The notes under the pieces are model-generated. The model saw only the letters and a program-made list of their open reading frames with translations, had not been told where the DNA came from and did not search any database. The translations under genes and the position numbers were made by a program. Of a stretch of 64,000 bases of DNA, positions 27,898 to 36,510 are shown in pieces (position 1 is the stretch's first letter; each line of letters opens with the position of its first letter). The stretch spans positions 310,001-374,000 of the forward strand of contig NZ_FQUV01000005.1 of the NCBI RefSeq assembly GCF_900129235.1, in the 5' to 3' direction. The DNA is from Litoreibacter ascidiaceicola. Lineage in GTDB: Bacteria > Pseudomonadota > Alphaproteobacteria > Rhodobacterales > Rhodobacteraceae.

Positions 27898-29266
27898 CTT
27901 GCTGGATCAAAGCGCCACCGCACAAATCGCGGCGGTTCGGGCCGGAGACATCTCCGCACCCGAGTTGATGGCCGCAACACTGGACCGGATTGCGGAGCGT
28001 AACGGGCGGGTAAACGCCATCGTGGCCCTGCGCGAGCGCGACGTTTTGATGGCAGAAGCCACGGCGCAGACAGGAAAACCGCTCGCAGGGCTGCCCATCG
28101 CGATCAAGGATCTGGCCGAGACCAAAGGGATTACAACCACCTACGGCTCCCCGCTGTTCAAAACGCATCGTCCTGCGGCGGACAATGCAATGGTTGCAGC
28201 GCTGAAAAGCGCAGGTGCCGTGGTAATCGGAAAAACCAACACGCCTGAATTCGGGCTTGGATCGCACAGCTACAACCCCGTCTATGGTGTGACACGGAAC
28301 CCCTACGACCCCTCATGTTCGGCGGGTGGATCGTCCGGCGGGGCGGGCGCGGCCTTGGCGACGCGTATGGTCGCGTTTGCGGACGGGTCGGACATGATGG
28401 GATCACTTCGAAACCCTGCGGCTTGGAACAACGTCTTCGGGTTCAGACCCTCCTACGGGTTGGTCGCCAATAGCGGCCCTGCTGAAAGCTTTTTCAACCA
28501 ACTGTCCACAAACGGCCCTATGGCGCGGCATATGGGCGATCTGGAATTGCTGCTTGGGCTGCAATCAGCTCATGATCCTGCGCATCCACACTCCAGCGGT
28601 CCATACCAATCCACCGAGGGTACAGGCCGTTTGCGCATTGGCTGGCTTGGTGATTGGGGCGGTGCCTACCCGATGGAAAGTGGCGTTTTGGAGCTTTGTG
28701 AAAGCGGGCTAAAGGTACTGGAGACGCTCGGGCACGAGGTGGTGACACTGGAGCCGCCGTTTTCAGCGGCGGCTTTGTGGGATTCGTGGATTACCCAGCG
28801 CAGTTGGGCCGTCGCCGAGAAACTGCGACCAATCTACAAGGACACATCACAGCGAGACTTTCTAAAACCAGCGGCTATTTGGGAAATCGAGCGCGGCTTG
28901 TCCATGTCTGCGCATGAGATTTTCAAGGCGAGCGAAATCCGCTCCGATTGGTTTCGCCGCACGGCAAACTTGCAGGTTGATCTGTTGGCATTGCCATCAG
29001 CACAGATGTTCGCCTTTCCCGCGGAATGGGACTGGCCGAAGGAGATCGCTGGCTCCCCCATGGACACCTATCACCGCTGGATGGAGGTGGTGGTGCCTGC
29101 TTCACTCACAGGGTTGCCTGCCTTGTCTGTTCCGGTCGGATTCGGGCCAGGTGGAACACCAATGGGGATGCAACTCATCGGTCATCGCGGCAACGACGCG
29201 ACTGTGCTTGCCTTGGGCCGCGCCTATGAGGCCGCGACCGACTGGGTCAGCCGGCAACCTCGGTAG
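27884..29266 (+). CDS. Amidase-signature family amidohydrolase
   Basis: This 460-residue protein belongs to the amidase signature family. The Ser-cisSer-Lys triad elements are visible: Lys in GLPIAIKDLAETKG, the glycine-serine run SAGGSSGGAGAALA and the nucleophile region DGSDMMGSLRNPAAW. It should hydrolyse an amide, but the substrate is unknown; GatA is unlikely because gatBC are not adjacent. Start is GTG at 27884 inside the end of the MscS gene, so the genes are probably coupled. Its 3' end overlaps the minus-strand XRE gene by 20 bases. Confidence 0.9.
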   Translation: MPPTDLLDQSATAQIAAVRAGDISAPELMAATLDRIAERNGRVNAIVALRERDVLMAEATAQTGKPLAGLPIAIKDLAETKGITTTYGSPLFKTHRPAADNAMVAALKSAGAVVIGKTNTPEFGLGSHSYNPVYGVTRNPYDPSCSAGGSSGGAGAALATRMVAFADGSDMMGSLRNPAAWNNVFGFRPSYGLVANSGPAESFFNQLSTNGPMARHMGDLELLLGLQSAHDPAHPHSSGPYQSTEGTGRLRIGWLGDWGGAYPMESGVLELCESGLKVLETLGHEVVTLEPPFSAAALWDSWITQRSWAVAEKLRPIYKDTSQRDFLKPAAIWEIERGLSMSAHEIFKASEIRSDWFRRTANLQVDLLALPSAQMFAFPAEWDWPKEIAGSPMDTYHRWMEVVVPASLTGLPALSVPVGFGPGGTPMGMQLIGHRGNDATVLALGRAYEAATDWVSRQPR

Positions 29267-29468
29267 GAGCCGCTTCCAGCAAATCACCCGGCTGGCAATC
29301 TAGGGCTTCGCATATCTTGGCCAAAGTCTCGAACCGGATGCCCTTAACCTTGCCGGATTTAAGCAGGGAGATGTTTTGCTCGGTTATTCCCACACGCTCT
29401 GCAAGTTCCCGCGACCGCATCTTGCGAAGCGCTAACATGACGTCAAGGCGAACGATGATCTCCATCAC
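29247..29468 (-). CDS. Small XRE-family helix-turn-helix regulator
   Basis: This 73-residue protein is a single Cro/C1-type helix-turn-helix: MRSRELAERVGITEQNISLL with recognition helix in ITEQNISLLKSGKVKG, and the C-terminal ICEALDCQPGDLLE. It overlaps the stop of the upstream DUF2975 gene by 4 bases. The DUF2975 membrane protein plus small XRE regulator is a known two-gene module in many bacteria, with the regulator thought to control the module or its neighbours. Its target is not evident. Confidence 0.88.
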   Translation of the reverse strand: MMEIIVRLDVMLALRKMRSRELAERVGITEQNISLLKSGKVKGIRFETLAKICEALDCQPGDLLEAAPTEVAG

Positions 29469-29995
29469 ACAAAGCTCTTGTTTTCTTCGGCGACACGCGA
29501 CGCTTCAAGCATGGCCCATCCTATAAGCAGCATCAGCACGCCCCCTATAAGGTAACCGATACCGATGGATGACACTGCGATGGAAACCGAAATGTCGTCG
29601 GAGCCAAGCGTCATCAGGATAGACCAGATCGGCTCTTGCAAAAAGCGTATGAGAGGGAGGGCAACAAGCCCCAATCCAAGGTTGCGAATGGTGTCCGCAC
29701 AGTCGCGGGACAGATAGTTCTCGCTGGCATACAGGTTGAACAGCTTACGCGCCTGCCACAGCAAATATAGCTGCGCTGACACCGAAAACAGTCCGACGCA
29801 CAACATGGCTCGCAAGGTTCCGTCTGACAACGGCTGTGCGCCTTCCAGTTCGGGCGCGTTGCTGAGCAGAACAGCGCGACCTGCTTCAATGTCTACAAAG
29901 AAATATGAAACTCCCAGCACCACAGCGATCATAATCACCAAGGTGAGAAAACTTAGGATATGGGCGATGCGGGCGACAGAAATGTGACCAGTCAT
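29465..29995 (-). CDS. DUF2975 membrane protein
   Basis: This 176-residue protein has four transmembrane segments: AHILSFLTLVIMIAVVLGV, LCVGLFSVSAQLYLLW, LGLVALPLIRFL and IGYLIGGVLMLLIGWAML. Between segments two and three is the family motif LFNLYASENYLSRDCADTIRNLG. It is co-transcribed with the XRE regulator through a 4-base overlap. An AT-rich 66-base spacer (29996-30061) separates it from the divergent lipoprotein gene and must hold promoters for both. Confidence 0.85.
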   Translation of the reverse strand: MTGHISVARIAHILSFLTLVIMIAVVLGVSYFFVDIEAGRAVLLSNAPELEGAQPLSDGTLRAMLCVGLFSVSAQLYLLWQARKLFNLYASENYLSRDCADTIRNLGLGLVALPLIRFLQEPIWSILMTLGSDDISVSIAVSSIGIGYLIGGVLMLLIGWAMLEASRVAEENKSFV

Positions 29996-30061
29996 GTTTT
30001 CCCTTTTCGAATCATTTTTTATTGTTTTACAGTAAATTTTTAAACCATCAAGGAATATTCG

Positions 30062-30589
30062 ATGAAACTGTCTTGGCTTTTACTTTTGGGATTGTGCGCT
30101 TGTAGCAGCTTTTCACCAATGGCGATGGTGCGGCTTGCTGCATTGTCGCCGCTAGATGTTGATCCTGCCGACATCGCCGTCGCTCTGAGCCTGCCGGAGG
30201 GGATCACCTTACTCCCCGGATCAGCCGCCATCACGATGTCTGCAAGTCAATCTGAGTTGGGAAAGACTTCAGACGAGCGTTACGTGCTGGACGCACGAGC
30301 GGACACAAACGCAAGCACAGTCTATCAGATTGCCCGGAGCGATTTATCCAGATTCCGAGACCAGCAGGCACTGATTTCCACTTGGAAGGAAGCAGATCCA
30401 GACGCCACCAAAGGGTCGTTCTCGGTGGATTTGACTGGATGCAGTACCGGAGTCGGACCACAACCGGAAGGGAAAGTGACGGTTTCGATGCGCACCTCAT
30501 CCGACGGAGCATTCTTCCCTGTGATACAAAACCTACCGTGGTCCAAGGTGTTAAGCGAAACGGATTTGCCGGACTTGCCCGCATGCTGA
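30062..30589 (+). CDS. Predicted lipoprotein of unknown function
   Basis: This 175-residue protein begins with a lipoprotein signal peptide; the lipobox LCAC would put lipidation on Cys14. The mature part is Asp/Ser-rich and contains two further Cys residues (TGCSTG and the C-terminal PAC) that could pair. The domain family is not recognised. AAGGAATATTCG precedes the ATG. It is divergent from the DUF2975/XRE module, and a functional link is possible but not shown. Confidence 0.7.
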   Translation: MKLSWLLLLGLCACSSFSPMAMVRLAALSPLDVDPADIAVALSLPEGITLLPGSAAITMSASQSELGKTSDERYVLDARADTNASTVYQIARSDLSRFRDQQALISTWKEADPDATKGSFSVDLTGCSTGVGPQPEGKVTVSMRTSSDGAFFPVIQNLPWSKVLSETDLPDLPAC

Positions 30590-30593
30590 AACG

Positions 30594-30627
30594 AAAAACG
30601 GCGGCCCAAAAGGGCCGCCGTTTGAGA
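30594..30627. terminator. Bidirectional terminator between the lipoprotein and cytochrome c genes
   Basis: AAACGGCGGCCC (30596-30607) pairs perfectly with GGGCCGCCGTTT (30612-30623) around an AAAA loop, with A- and T-runs at the ends. It lies between convergent genes and serves both. Confidence 0.88.
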
Positions 30628-30643
30628 GTCTAGATCGGAAAGA

Positions 30644-31063
30644 TCAGCTTTCAGGGCTAACCGATACCAGATAGGCCCAAATATTGGCTGCGTCGTCGGC
30701 GTCTTTCAATTTGAAAGACATCTTGGATTTAGCACCAGAATCGTCGAGCTTCTCTTTCAGCCACGCTTTCGGGTCAGCAACATAGGCCACGAACTCAGCT
30801 TCGTCCCATGCCAAACCGTTTTCACCAACAGCAGCAAGATCCTTGCCGTATTTGAAGTCTTCGGAACCAGCGGTGCGGCCTGGAAGGCCGAACAGATTCG
30901 GACCGGTTTTGCCACCTTTGACGATGGAGTTGTCGCCGTCGGCAATCATGTGGCACGACTTACATTTCTTGAATTCTTTTTCGCCTGCAGCGGCGTCGCC
31001 CTCGGCAAATGCTGGCGCTGCCAGAAGTGCGGTGGCCATTGTTGCGATTGCTACAAATTTCAT
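30644..31063 (-). CDS. Class I cytochrome c (cytochrome c2-like), periplasmic
   Basis: This 139-residue protein has a signal peptide (KFVAIATMATALLAAPAFA, then EGD), a single haem-binding motif CKSCH near residue 34, a GPNLFGLPGRTAG segment and a methionine ligand in the KMSFKL segment before the C-terminal helix. This is the layout of cytochrome c2/c550 of Rhodobacteraceae, soluble carriers from the bc1 complex to oxidases or reaction centres. No oxidase genes are nearby. The symbol cycA is withheld because paralogues are common. Confidence 0.92.
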   Translation of the reverse strand: MKFVAIATMATALLAAPAFAEGDAAAGEKEFKKCKSCHMIADGDNSIVKGGKTGPNLFGLPGRTAGSEDFKYGKDLAAVGENGLAWDEAEFVAYVADPKAWLKEKLDDSGAKSKMSFKLKDADDAANIWAYLVSVSPES

Positions 31064-31235
31064 GAGCGGAAGCTCCCTTTGGTGAATCTCAGTTTAACCG
31101 TAGTACGACCATAGAGATATCAGCGCCGCTTGAAAATGGAACTTTCGTGTGAGCGGGGCAATTTGCCGCCATCTCGCCAAAGCTGAGCAGTTGCGATAGG
31201 ACGAAGACAACGCAGTATCTTACGAGGAAAATCGC

Positions 31236-31988
31236 ATGTCGAAACGTGTCGCTATCGTTACAGGGGCCGCCCGTGGCATCGGGTTGGCCACGACCAAGCT
31301 TTTGCTGGAGGAAGACGTCACAGTTGTGATGGTCGACTGGGACGGCGAGACCTTGATGGAAGCCGCGAAAGACCTTGGTGATGTGTTGCCCTTGGACCTC
31401 GACGTATCGAAACCGGATGACGTTGCCACCATGATCGCCGAAACCGAGAAAGCGTTCGGGCGCATCGACCATTTAATCAACAACGCAGGCGTCGCGGATT
31501 TCGGGCCAATGGCAGAAACAGATTTCGAACGCTGGCGTGCGGTCATGTCAGTGAATCTCGACGGGGTGTTTTTGTGCACGCAAGCCGCTGCCCCTGCGCT
31601 GAAGAAAACACAAGGCAGCATCGTGAATATCGCCAGCATCTCGGGGCTGCGGGCCTCCACATTGCGGGTCGCTTATGGCACGTCCAAGGCAGGCGTTATA
31701 CAACTGACCCAACAGCAGGCGGTTGAGCTGGGTGAATTTGGCGTCCGCGCGAACTGCATAGCGCCCGGCCCAGTGCGTACCAAGCTGGCGATGGCGGTTC
31801 ACAGCCAAGAAATTATTGACGCCTATCATGACGCTATCCCACTGAACCGCTACGGTACCGAGGTAGAGATTGCGAATGTGATCGCGTTCCTATGCTCATC
31901 CAAGGCCAGCTTTGTGACAGGGCAAACCATTGCCGTGGATGGCGGATTTGAATGCACAGGCGTAGGCCTCCCGGCGCTGAGGGTCTGA
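31236..31988 (+). CDS. Short-chain dehydrogenase/reductase
   Basis: This 250-residue classical SDR has the cofactor motif TGAARGIGLATTK, the Asp after strand 2 (VDWDGE) that favours NAD(H), the NNAGVAD motif, catalytic Ser in NIASISGLRAS and the YGTSKAG catalytic pair. GAGGAAAATCGC precedes the ATG. The downstream idi gene starts 5 bases after its stop, so the two are co-transcribed. The substrate is unknown; a role in isoprenoid-linked chemistry is only a guess from the neighbour. Confidence 0.9.
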   Translation: MSKRVAIVTGAARGIGLATTKLLLEEDVTVVMVDWDGETLMEAAKDLGDVLPLDLDVSKPDDVATMIAETEKAFGRIDHLINNAGVADFGPMAETDFERWRAVMSVNLDGVFLCTQAAAPALKKTQGSIVNIASISGLRASTLRVAYGTSKAGVIQLTQQQAVELGEFGVRANCIAPGPVRTKLAMAVHSQEIIDAYHDAIPLNRYGTEVEIANVIAFLCSSKASFVTGQTIAVDGGFECTGVGLPALRV

Positions 31989-31993
31989 CATCA

Positions 31994-32536
31994 ATGAACA
32001 GCGAAAATCAAAACATGATCCCTGCTTGGGTAGATGGCACACTGGTGCCGGTCGAAAAGATGCAGGTTCATCAAAAAGGGCTACGCCATAAAGCAGTGTC
32101 GATCTTTGTGATGGATCGCGACAAGGTGCTGATCCAGCGGCGGGCGCTGACAAAATACCACACGCCGGGCCTGTGGGCGAATAGCTGCTGCACGCATCCT
32201 CAATGGGACGAAATACCTCTGGATTGTGCGGTGCGACGGTTGAACGAGGAGCTCGGTATTGTCGGTTTAGAGCCGGATTTCCGCGATCATCTGGAATACC
32301 GTGCTGATGTTGGAAACGGCCTGACGGAACATGAAGTCGTCGATGTATTCATGGTCGAAGCGCCTCAGACCCTGAATATATCTCTCAATCCTGACGAGGT
32401 TATGGAAGTCCGCTGGATCAGCGTTTTCGATCTGATGATCGAGGTTGAACAGAAGCCGGACCGGTTCACAGCTTGGTTGCGAATCTACCTGAAAGACCAC
32501 GCAGACCGCATTTTCGGCAGCCTTGTTCAAAGCTGA
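31994..32536 (+). CDS. idi: Isopentenyl-diphosphate delta-isomerase, type I
   Basis: This 180-residue nudix-fold enzyme interconverts isopentenyl and dimethylallyl diphosphate. It carries HKAVSIFVMDRDKVLIQRR, the catalytic Cys in WANSCCTHPQWDE, the nudix-like CAVRRLNEELGI helix and the acidic YRADVGNGLTEHEVVDVF segment. Start at 31994 follows the SDR stop by 5 bases; an internal Met at 32015 is less likely. In phototrophic relatives idi often sits in the photosynthesis cluster; no crt or bch genes are here. Confidence 0.93.
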   Translation: MNSENQNMIPAWVDGTLVPVEKMQVHQKGLRHKAVSIFVMDRDKVLIQRRALTKYHTPGLWANSCCTHPQWDEIPLDCAVRRLNEELGIVGLEPDFRDHLEYRADVGNGLTEHEVVDVFMVEAPQTLNISLNPDEVMEVRWISVFDLMIEVEQKPDRFTAWLRIYLKDHADRIFGSLVQS

Positions 32537-32718
32537 TTCAGGTGTATTTGCAGCACTCGGCCTAAAAATACGGACGGTATTGCAGGCAGGTCCCGCGCTA
32601 TGGCTTGAACAAGTTGTTTCGCACCTGTAAGCGCGCGGATTGAGATTTAATCGTCATACTGCTATATTATACCCATGAAGCGCCTATCCTTGGGCGCCTT
32701 GCACAGGAGGTTTGAGCT

Positions 32719-33132
32719 CTGTCTCAACATGCAAACGTGGCCGCTAATGCCGCCACTTCGAAGGCCAACGTGGCCCCCGAAAAAGACCCGGGCACCAGCG
32801 AAGAGCTGCTCGCACGGATCGTAGAATTTCTGGAAGCGGAAAAAGCCGAGGAGCTGGTGGAGATTGATCTCCGCGGGCGTTCGGAGATTGCCGACTACAT
32901 GGTCATCTGTTCCGGCCGGTCGACCCGTCAGGTCACCGCGCTGGCTGAAAAGCTGACGGATACCATCAAGTTGGAGTTCGGCCGCTTCTCGAAGATGGAG
33001 GGCAAGGCGCAAGGCGACTGGGTTCTCCTTGATACCGGCGATGTGGTTGTCCATATCTTCCGCCCGGAAGTCCGTGAGTTCTACCAACTTGAGAAGATGT
33101 GGTTGCCTTCCAGCGCCGCAGAAGCCGAGTAA
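32719..33132 (+). CDS. rsfS: Ribosomal silencing factor RsfS, probable CTG start
   Basis: The RsfS/YbeB core is clear: LLARIVEFLEAEKAEELVEIDL, then IADYMVICSGRSTRQVTALAEKL, QGDWVLLDTGDVVVHIFRPEVREFYQLEKMW. RsfS binds ribosomal protein L14 and blocks subunit joining in starvation. The only canonical in-frame start is GTG at 32737, 26 bases from the ribosome site. A perfect AGGAGG (32705-32710) lies 8 bases before an in-frame CTG at 32719, and an in-frame TGA at 32713 excludes anything further upstream, so I place the start there. rlmH follows 11 bases after the stop, the usual partner. Confidence 0.9.
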   Translation: MSQHANVAANAATSKANVAPEKDPGTSEELLARIVEFLEAEKAEELVEIDLRGRSEIADYMVICSGRSTRQVTALAEKLTDTIKLEFGRFSKMEGKAQGDWVLLDTGDVVVHIFRPEVREFYQLEKMWLPSSAAEAE

Positions 33133-33143
33133 CGAGCGAACGC

Positions 33144-33614
33144 ATGAGGGTCACGATCTGCGCGATTGGACGCCTGCGGGCGGGTCCGGAACTTGACCTT
33201 ATCAACGACTATCTCCAAAGATTTGACCGCACAGGCCGCAACCTCGGGTTGGGGCCTGCGCAGATCATCGAACTGGAGGACAAAAAGGGCGGTGGCCCTG
33301 CGGCGGAAGCTGTCTTGCTGGAACGTGCGATCCCGAAAGGGGCCACGATCTGCGCGATGGATGAACGCGGCAAAGTGATGACCTCGCCCGATTTTGCCAA
33401 TCTGCTTGGGGGCTGGCGCGATCAGGGGGTCAGCGATCTGGCCTTCGTCCTTGGTGGTGCGGACGGGTTGACCAAGGATTTGCGCGCGCAGGCCGACACA
33501 TCCCTGTCCTTTGGCAAGATGGTCTGGCCGCATATGCTCGCCCGCGTGATGCTGAGCGAGCAATTGTATCGCGCGGCGTCCATCCTGTCCGGGTCCCCCT
33601 ACCACCGCGTCTGA
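33144..33614 (+). CDS. rlmH: 23S rRNA (pseudouridine-1915-N3)-methyltransferase RlmH
   Basis: This 156-residue SPOUT-class methyltransferase has the opening VTICAIGRLRAGPELDLINDY and the knotted C-terminal SAM-binding part LAFVLGGADGLTKDLR, with LSFGKMVWPHMLARVMLSEQLYRA and the end SGSPYHRV. It methylates pseudouridine 1915 in helix 69 of 23S rRNA. The start at 33144 is chosen over 33099, which overlaps rsfS. In many alphaproteobacteria gpmI follows directly; here 17.6 kb intervene. Confidence 0.96.
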   Translation: MRVTICAIGRLRAGPELDLINDYLQRFDRTGRNLGLGPAQIIELEDKKGGGPAAEAVLLERAIPKGATICAMDERGKVMTSPDFANLLGGWRDQGVSDLAFVLGGADGLTKDLRAQADTSLSFGKMVWPHMLARVMLSEQLYRAASILSGSPYHRV

Positions 33615-33702
33615 AGCGTTGCTGCGGTCGGTGCGATCACCGCTTCTTAACTCTGTGCTGCCACAACACGTCCCGACTTCATCTCATGTCAGGACATCTA
33701 TT

Positions 33703-33963
33703 ATGGACAGCTTTTCCGCATTCCCCACGACCCCGATTTCACCCGCCCGCTCTGCCAGCACCGTCGTGCCAAACGACACCGGTGACCTGCCACATGTCAG
33801 CCGCGCGCTCTATATCGGGCAATCTGGTGCCCTGAGCGTGGAAATGGTGGATGGCGACGTGGTAACCTTTGAAGGCGTGCCCGCCGGAAGTACGCTGCCA
33901 ATTCGTGCGTCCAAGGTGCTGGCGACAGGCACTACAGCAACCGCCATTCTGTCTCTTTGGTAG
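33703..33963 (+). CDS. GTA head-spike base protein (RCAP_Rcc01079 / GhsA-like)
   Basis: This 86-residue protein matches the spike-base family of Rhodobacter capsulatus gene-transfer-agent particles (Rcc01079). It has a Ser/Pro-rich N-terminus, then DLPHVSRALYIGQSGALSVEM, DGDVVTFEGVPAGSTLPIRASKV and the closing GTTATAILSLW. In RcGTA the protein sits at the capsid vertices and holds the spike fibre that binds host capsule. AGGACATCTATT precedes the ATG at 33703; a longer frame from 33619 lacks a ribosome site. No other GTA structural gene lies nearby apart from the candidate fibre at 38705. It directly abuts (4 bases) the convergent pyruvyltransferase gene. Confidence 0.85.
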   Translation: MDSFSAFPTTPISPARSASTVVPNDTGDLPHVSRALYIGQSGALSVEMVDGDVVTFEGVPAGSTLPIRASKVLATGTTATAILSLW

Positions 33964-33967
33964 CAGG

Positions 33968-35197
33968 CTAAAGCCGCTCGTCCATCGCGCGCCATTGGTG
34001 ACCGGATGCCCTTCGCATTTGGTCGCCAGATCGCTTTCGCAGCGCGACTTCACTGATCACACGCGCCAGCGCCTCGGTATAATCGCGCAGCCGGTCTTGC
34101 CCCACAGCGCGCGCTATTCTGGCTTGACGCGCCAAGGCTTCACGGTTTCGAAATCCGTTCAGCACCGACTGGACCAGCGCATCTTGACCCAGCGCGCGAC
34201 AATCCACCGTCGCCTCATATCCAAGCGAGCCGAACAGCCCCTCAAACTTTCCGCTATAGGCCAGAGGCACAACAGGCACCTCTGACGAAAATGCAGCAAT
34301 GCACGCATGCATCCGAGCGCCCGCAAAAAAGTCCAAACTGGCGATGTAGGCCTTGGCCACTCCGGGTGTTTTGAAGGCGGGCGCGACGGTCACATCGGAA
34401 AACTCTTTTTGCAACGACAGCGCAGCAGTGTAGTCGTCTTCCGACGGGGTTTGCGGGCTGATGACGTGCGGCACCAAAACCACCTCGGGTCGCTCTGGCA
34501 ACGCCAATAACTGGCCAATCATATCGCGCATGGCAGTCGGGTAGTCCGCCACCAGCTGAAACTGGTTCCGACCAGTGTACCCCCCTGCCATCAACAACCC
34601 CGAGACGTTCAGCCCAACCGTAGGCCGGCCCCAAATGGGTGCCGAACCCTCAGGCGGAAGGCGCAAAGCCACATCACTTGCGGTGACTACGGGTCGCGTC
34701 ACACCCAGCGCACGCAACGCGGCCGTTGAATGATCGTCCCGTGTCGCCACGAGCACCGCGCGCCGGATCAGGTCGCGCGCGAAGGGGCGGGTCAGCCAAG
34801 AGGTGAACGGGCCGAAGGTTTGCGGTGCCAACACCACCGGACAGCGCGACAAATGCGCTAGGTACTTCAAATAAATCATCCGGTTAAGGCGCTTTGGCCC
34901 GTAGATATCCGCAAAACTATCCCCTGCGCCGATATCCAGAATAAGGTCACATTCCCGAAACATCGCCATCACCTTTCGGGGGTCTTTCATGACCTCGCCA
35001 CTCAGATGCCGGATCGTAATGTCAGGCCCTTCGACATAAGCGGGCCGCGAACCAACCCAGTCAAACACGGTCACGGCAATGTCGATGCCCGTAGCGCGTG
35101 AAATGCCTCGCAGAATGTCGATCTGGCCAACAGTCAGCGCACCCACCCCAAGGTTGTCGGAATTCGATGAAAAGAACAGCAATCCGACGGTCAGCAT
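33968..35197 (-). CDS. Polysaccharide pyruvyltransferase family protein
   Basis: This 409-residue protein belongs to the polysaccharide pyruvyltransferase family: MLTVGLLFFSSNSDNLGVGALTVG at the N-terminus, DLILDIGAGDSFADIYG, VVLAPQTFGPF, RDDHSTAALRALG, and the C-terminal DFFAGARMHACIAAFSSEVPVVPLAYS. The family adds ketal-linked pyruvate from phosphoenolpyruvate to sugars, giving acidic polymers. The start at 35197 is set by AGGAAGAGG and overlaps the stop of the FrhB-like gene by 7 bases, so the two are coupled. Confidence 0.9.
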   Translation of the reverse strand: MLTVGLLFFSSNSDNLGVGALTVGQIDILRGISRATGIDIAVTVFDWVGSRPAYVEGPDITIRHLSGEVMKDPRKVMAMFRECDLILDIGAGDSFADIYGPKRLNRMIYLKYLAHLSRCPVVLAPQTFGPFTSWLTRPFARDLIRRAVLVATRDDHSTAALRALGVTRPVVTASDVALRLPPEGSAPIWGRPTVGLNVSGLLMAGGYTGRNQFQLVADYPTAMRDMIGQLLALPERPEVVLVPHVISPQTPSEDDYTAALSLQKEFSDVTVAPAFKTPGVAKAYIASLDFFAGARMHACIAAFSSEVPVVPLAYSGKFEGLFGSLGYEATVDCRALGQDALVQSVLNGFRNREALARQARIARAVGQDRLRDYTEALARVISEVALRKRSGDQMRRASGHQWRAMDERL

Positions 35198-36417
35198 GAG
35201 CCCTCTTCCTTCATCGAACGCCTGTAGACGCGGCGCATCATCCCGCCAAAGTTGCGAACGGTATCTGACAGTGAGGCGCGGCACGCCATGGCCCAAAGAC
35301 CCATGCCACGGTAACGCGGGATCGGGCGGCCCAGAACCCAAAGCGCCGCTAAACGGGCCAATAACACACGCCGACGTCGGGTTTGCCCAGGCTGAACAGC
35401 GGCAAGGGCGCTAAGATCAAAAGGGGAGAGCTTCAGGTGACCGGACGCATAGGCCTCATCAACCAGCGATCGCCCGCGCTCTGTCCGGCAGAGCACCAAA
35501 CTTTGGCCCGGACGATCCTCAAAGCTCGGGTATCCCTTGGCGTCAGCCTCCCACGCATCCGCAAACACCACATCCGCAAACACGCCGCTTCCGTCGGCGC
35601 ATATCTTGCAGCGGTGCTGCACCCGCTTAGACAAAAGCGCCCCCCAGCTTTCCTCGTAACTGATGCTGCGCTGGGTTCGATCCGTCAGTGTTGCCGTGGC
35701 CTTACCGGGCCATCCTTCGGCACGGTGTTGAAATTGCGCGACATCCGAGGCGTCTACGTTCATTCGATCCAGAATATCCTGCCCGCCCAGCAAGGACGGA
35801 ACACCCGCACAAAAGAACGACACCAGAACCGGCACCAACCGCGCGATCTCCGGGTCTTGCTGGCGCAACGCATGCAGCGCCGACACGTCACAAGGCTTGC
35901 CAACAAATGCGAACCGGCGCGCGCCTCCACGTAGGGTGTTCAGGATATCCAGCGGGCTGGACGGGGCATAGCGGGACCCCGCAGCACCGATGATGTCAGA
36001 CACAGTCGTCGATACCGTGGTGACATTTGCCAGCGGGTTCGCAGGGTCGGCGGCCACATGGATTATCCCATCGACCTGCCGCGACTGTATCAACGAAATG
36101 AGAAAACCGGACAGCGCGCCACCGGAGGCCGCATTATAGCGTAGTTTCTTATTTCCCGCATATCCGGTTTCAGCGGAGATATACGGCCCCCAAATCGGAT
36201 CCAGCTTGCGCCCGTCCGGTGGACTGTCTTGTGCGACGCTCGGACAGACACGCACCAGTTTGGCGAGTTCATCTGAGGTCAGTTCGCGGGAAAATCGGGG
36301 GCGTAAAAAACCCTCCGCAGTCGTGTCCATGCGGGCCGCCGTCGGAGCAACCGCCGCGCAACCGCCACATCCGGCGCACAGGCCGCCATTCAGAACTTTT
36401 GAGATATCGTGGGGCAA
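35191..36417 (-). CDS. FrhB-like (coenzyme F420 hydrogenase/dehydrogenase beta-subunit family) Fe-S protein
   Basis: This 408-residue protein starts with a Cys cluster (GGLCAGCGGCAAVAP) and has the FrhB_FdhB C-terminal domain with VGKPCDVSALHALR, FFCAGVPS and KICADGSGVFADVVFADAW. In methanogens the family handles F420; in exopolysaccharide loci of bacteria without F420, homologues sit next to pyruvyltransferases and may act as flavin/iron-sulfur oxidoreductases on sugars. Further Cys residues (KPCD, FCAG, HRCKICADG) could bind a second cluster. It is coupled to the pyruvyltransferase gene. A joint role in polysaccharide modification is inferred. Confidence 0.85.
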   Translation of the reverse strand: MPHDISKVLNGGLCAGCGGCAAVAPTAARMDTTAEGFLRPRFSRELTSDELAKLVRVCPSVAQDSPPDGRKLDPIWGPYISAETGYAGNKKLRYNAASGGALSGFLISLIQSRQVDGIIHVAADPANPLANVTTVSTTVSDIIGAAGSRYAPSSPLDILNTLRGGARRFAFVGKPCDVSALHALRQQDPEIARLVPVLVSFFCAGVPSLLGGQDILDRMNVDASDVAQFQHRAEGWPGKATATLTDRTQRSISYEESWGALLSKRVQHRCKICADGSGVFADVVFADAWEADAKGYPSFEDRPGQSLVLCRTERGRSLVDEAYASGHLKLSPFDLSALAAVQPGQTRRRRVLLARLAALWVLGRPIPRYRGMGLWAMACRASLSDTVRNFGGMMRRVYRRSMKEEGSC

Positions 36418-36510
36418 GTCGGGCCAGCTTTCATGATTTCAGAAACGCATTTACCTACCGTTAAACAACAGAGTGGTTAATGGGCCGTAAACCCAGACCG
36501 GAGCTCCCAC

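Noticed and set aside
33614-33647. Inverted repeats (GAAGCG...CGCTTC and CGGTG...CACCG) after rlmH as a terminator
   Set aside because: The stems are short and compete with each other, and no T-run follows; too weak to call.
36461-36480. TTAA-N12-TTAA resembling a CtrA site upstream of the flippase gene
   Set aside because: CtrA needs a spacing of seven bases; here it is twelve, so it is most likely chance.
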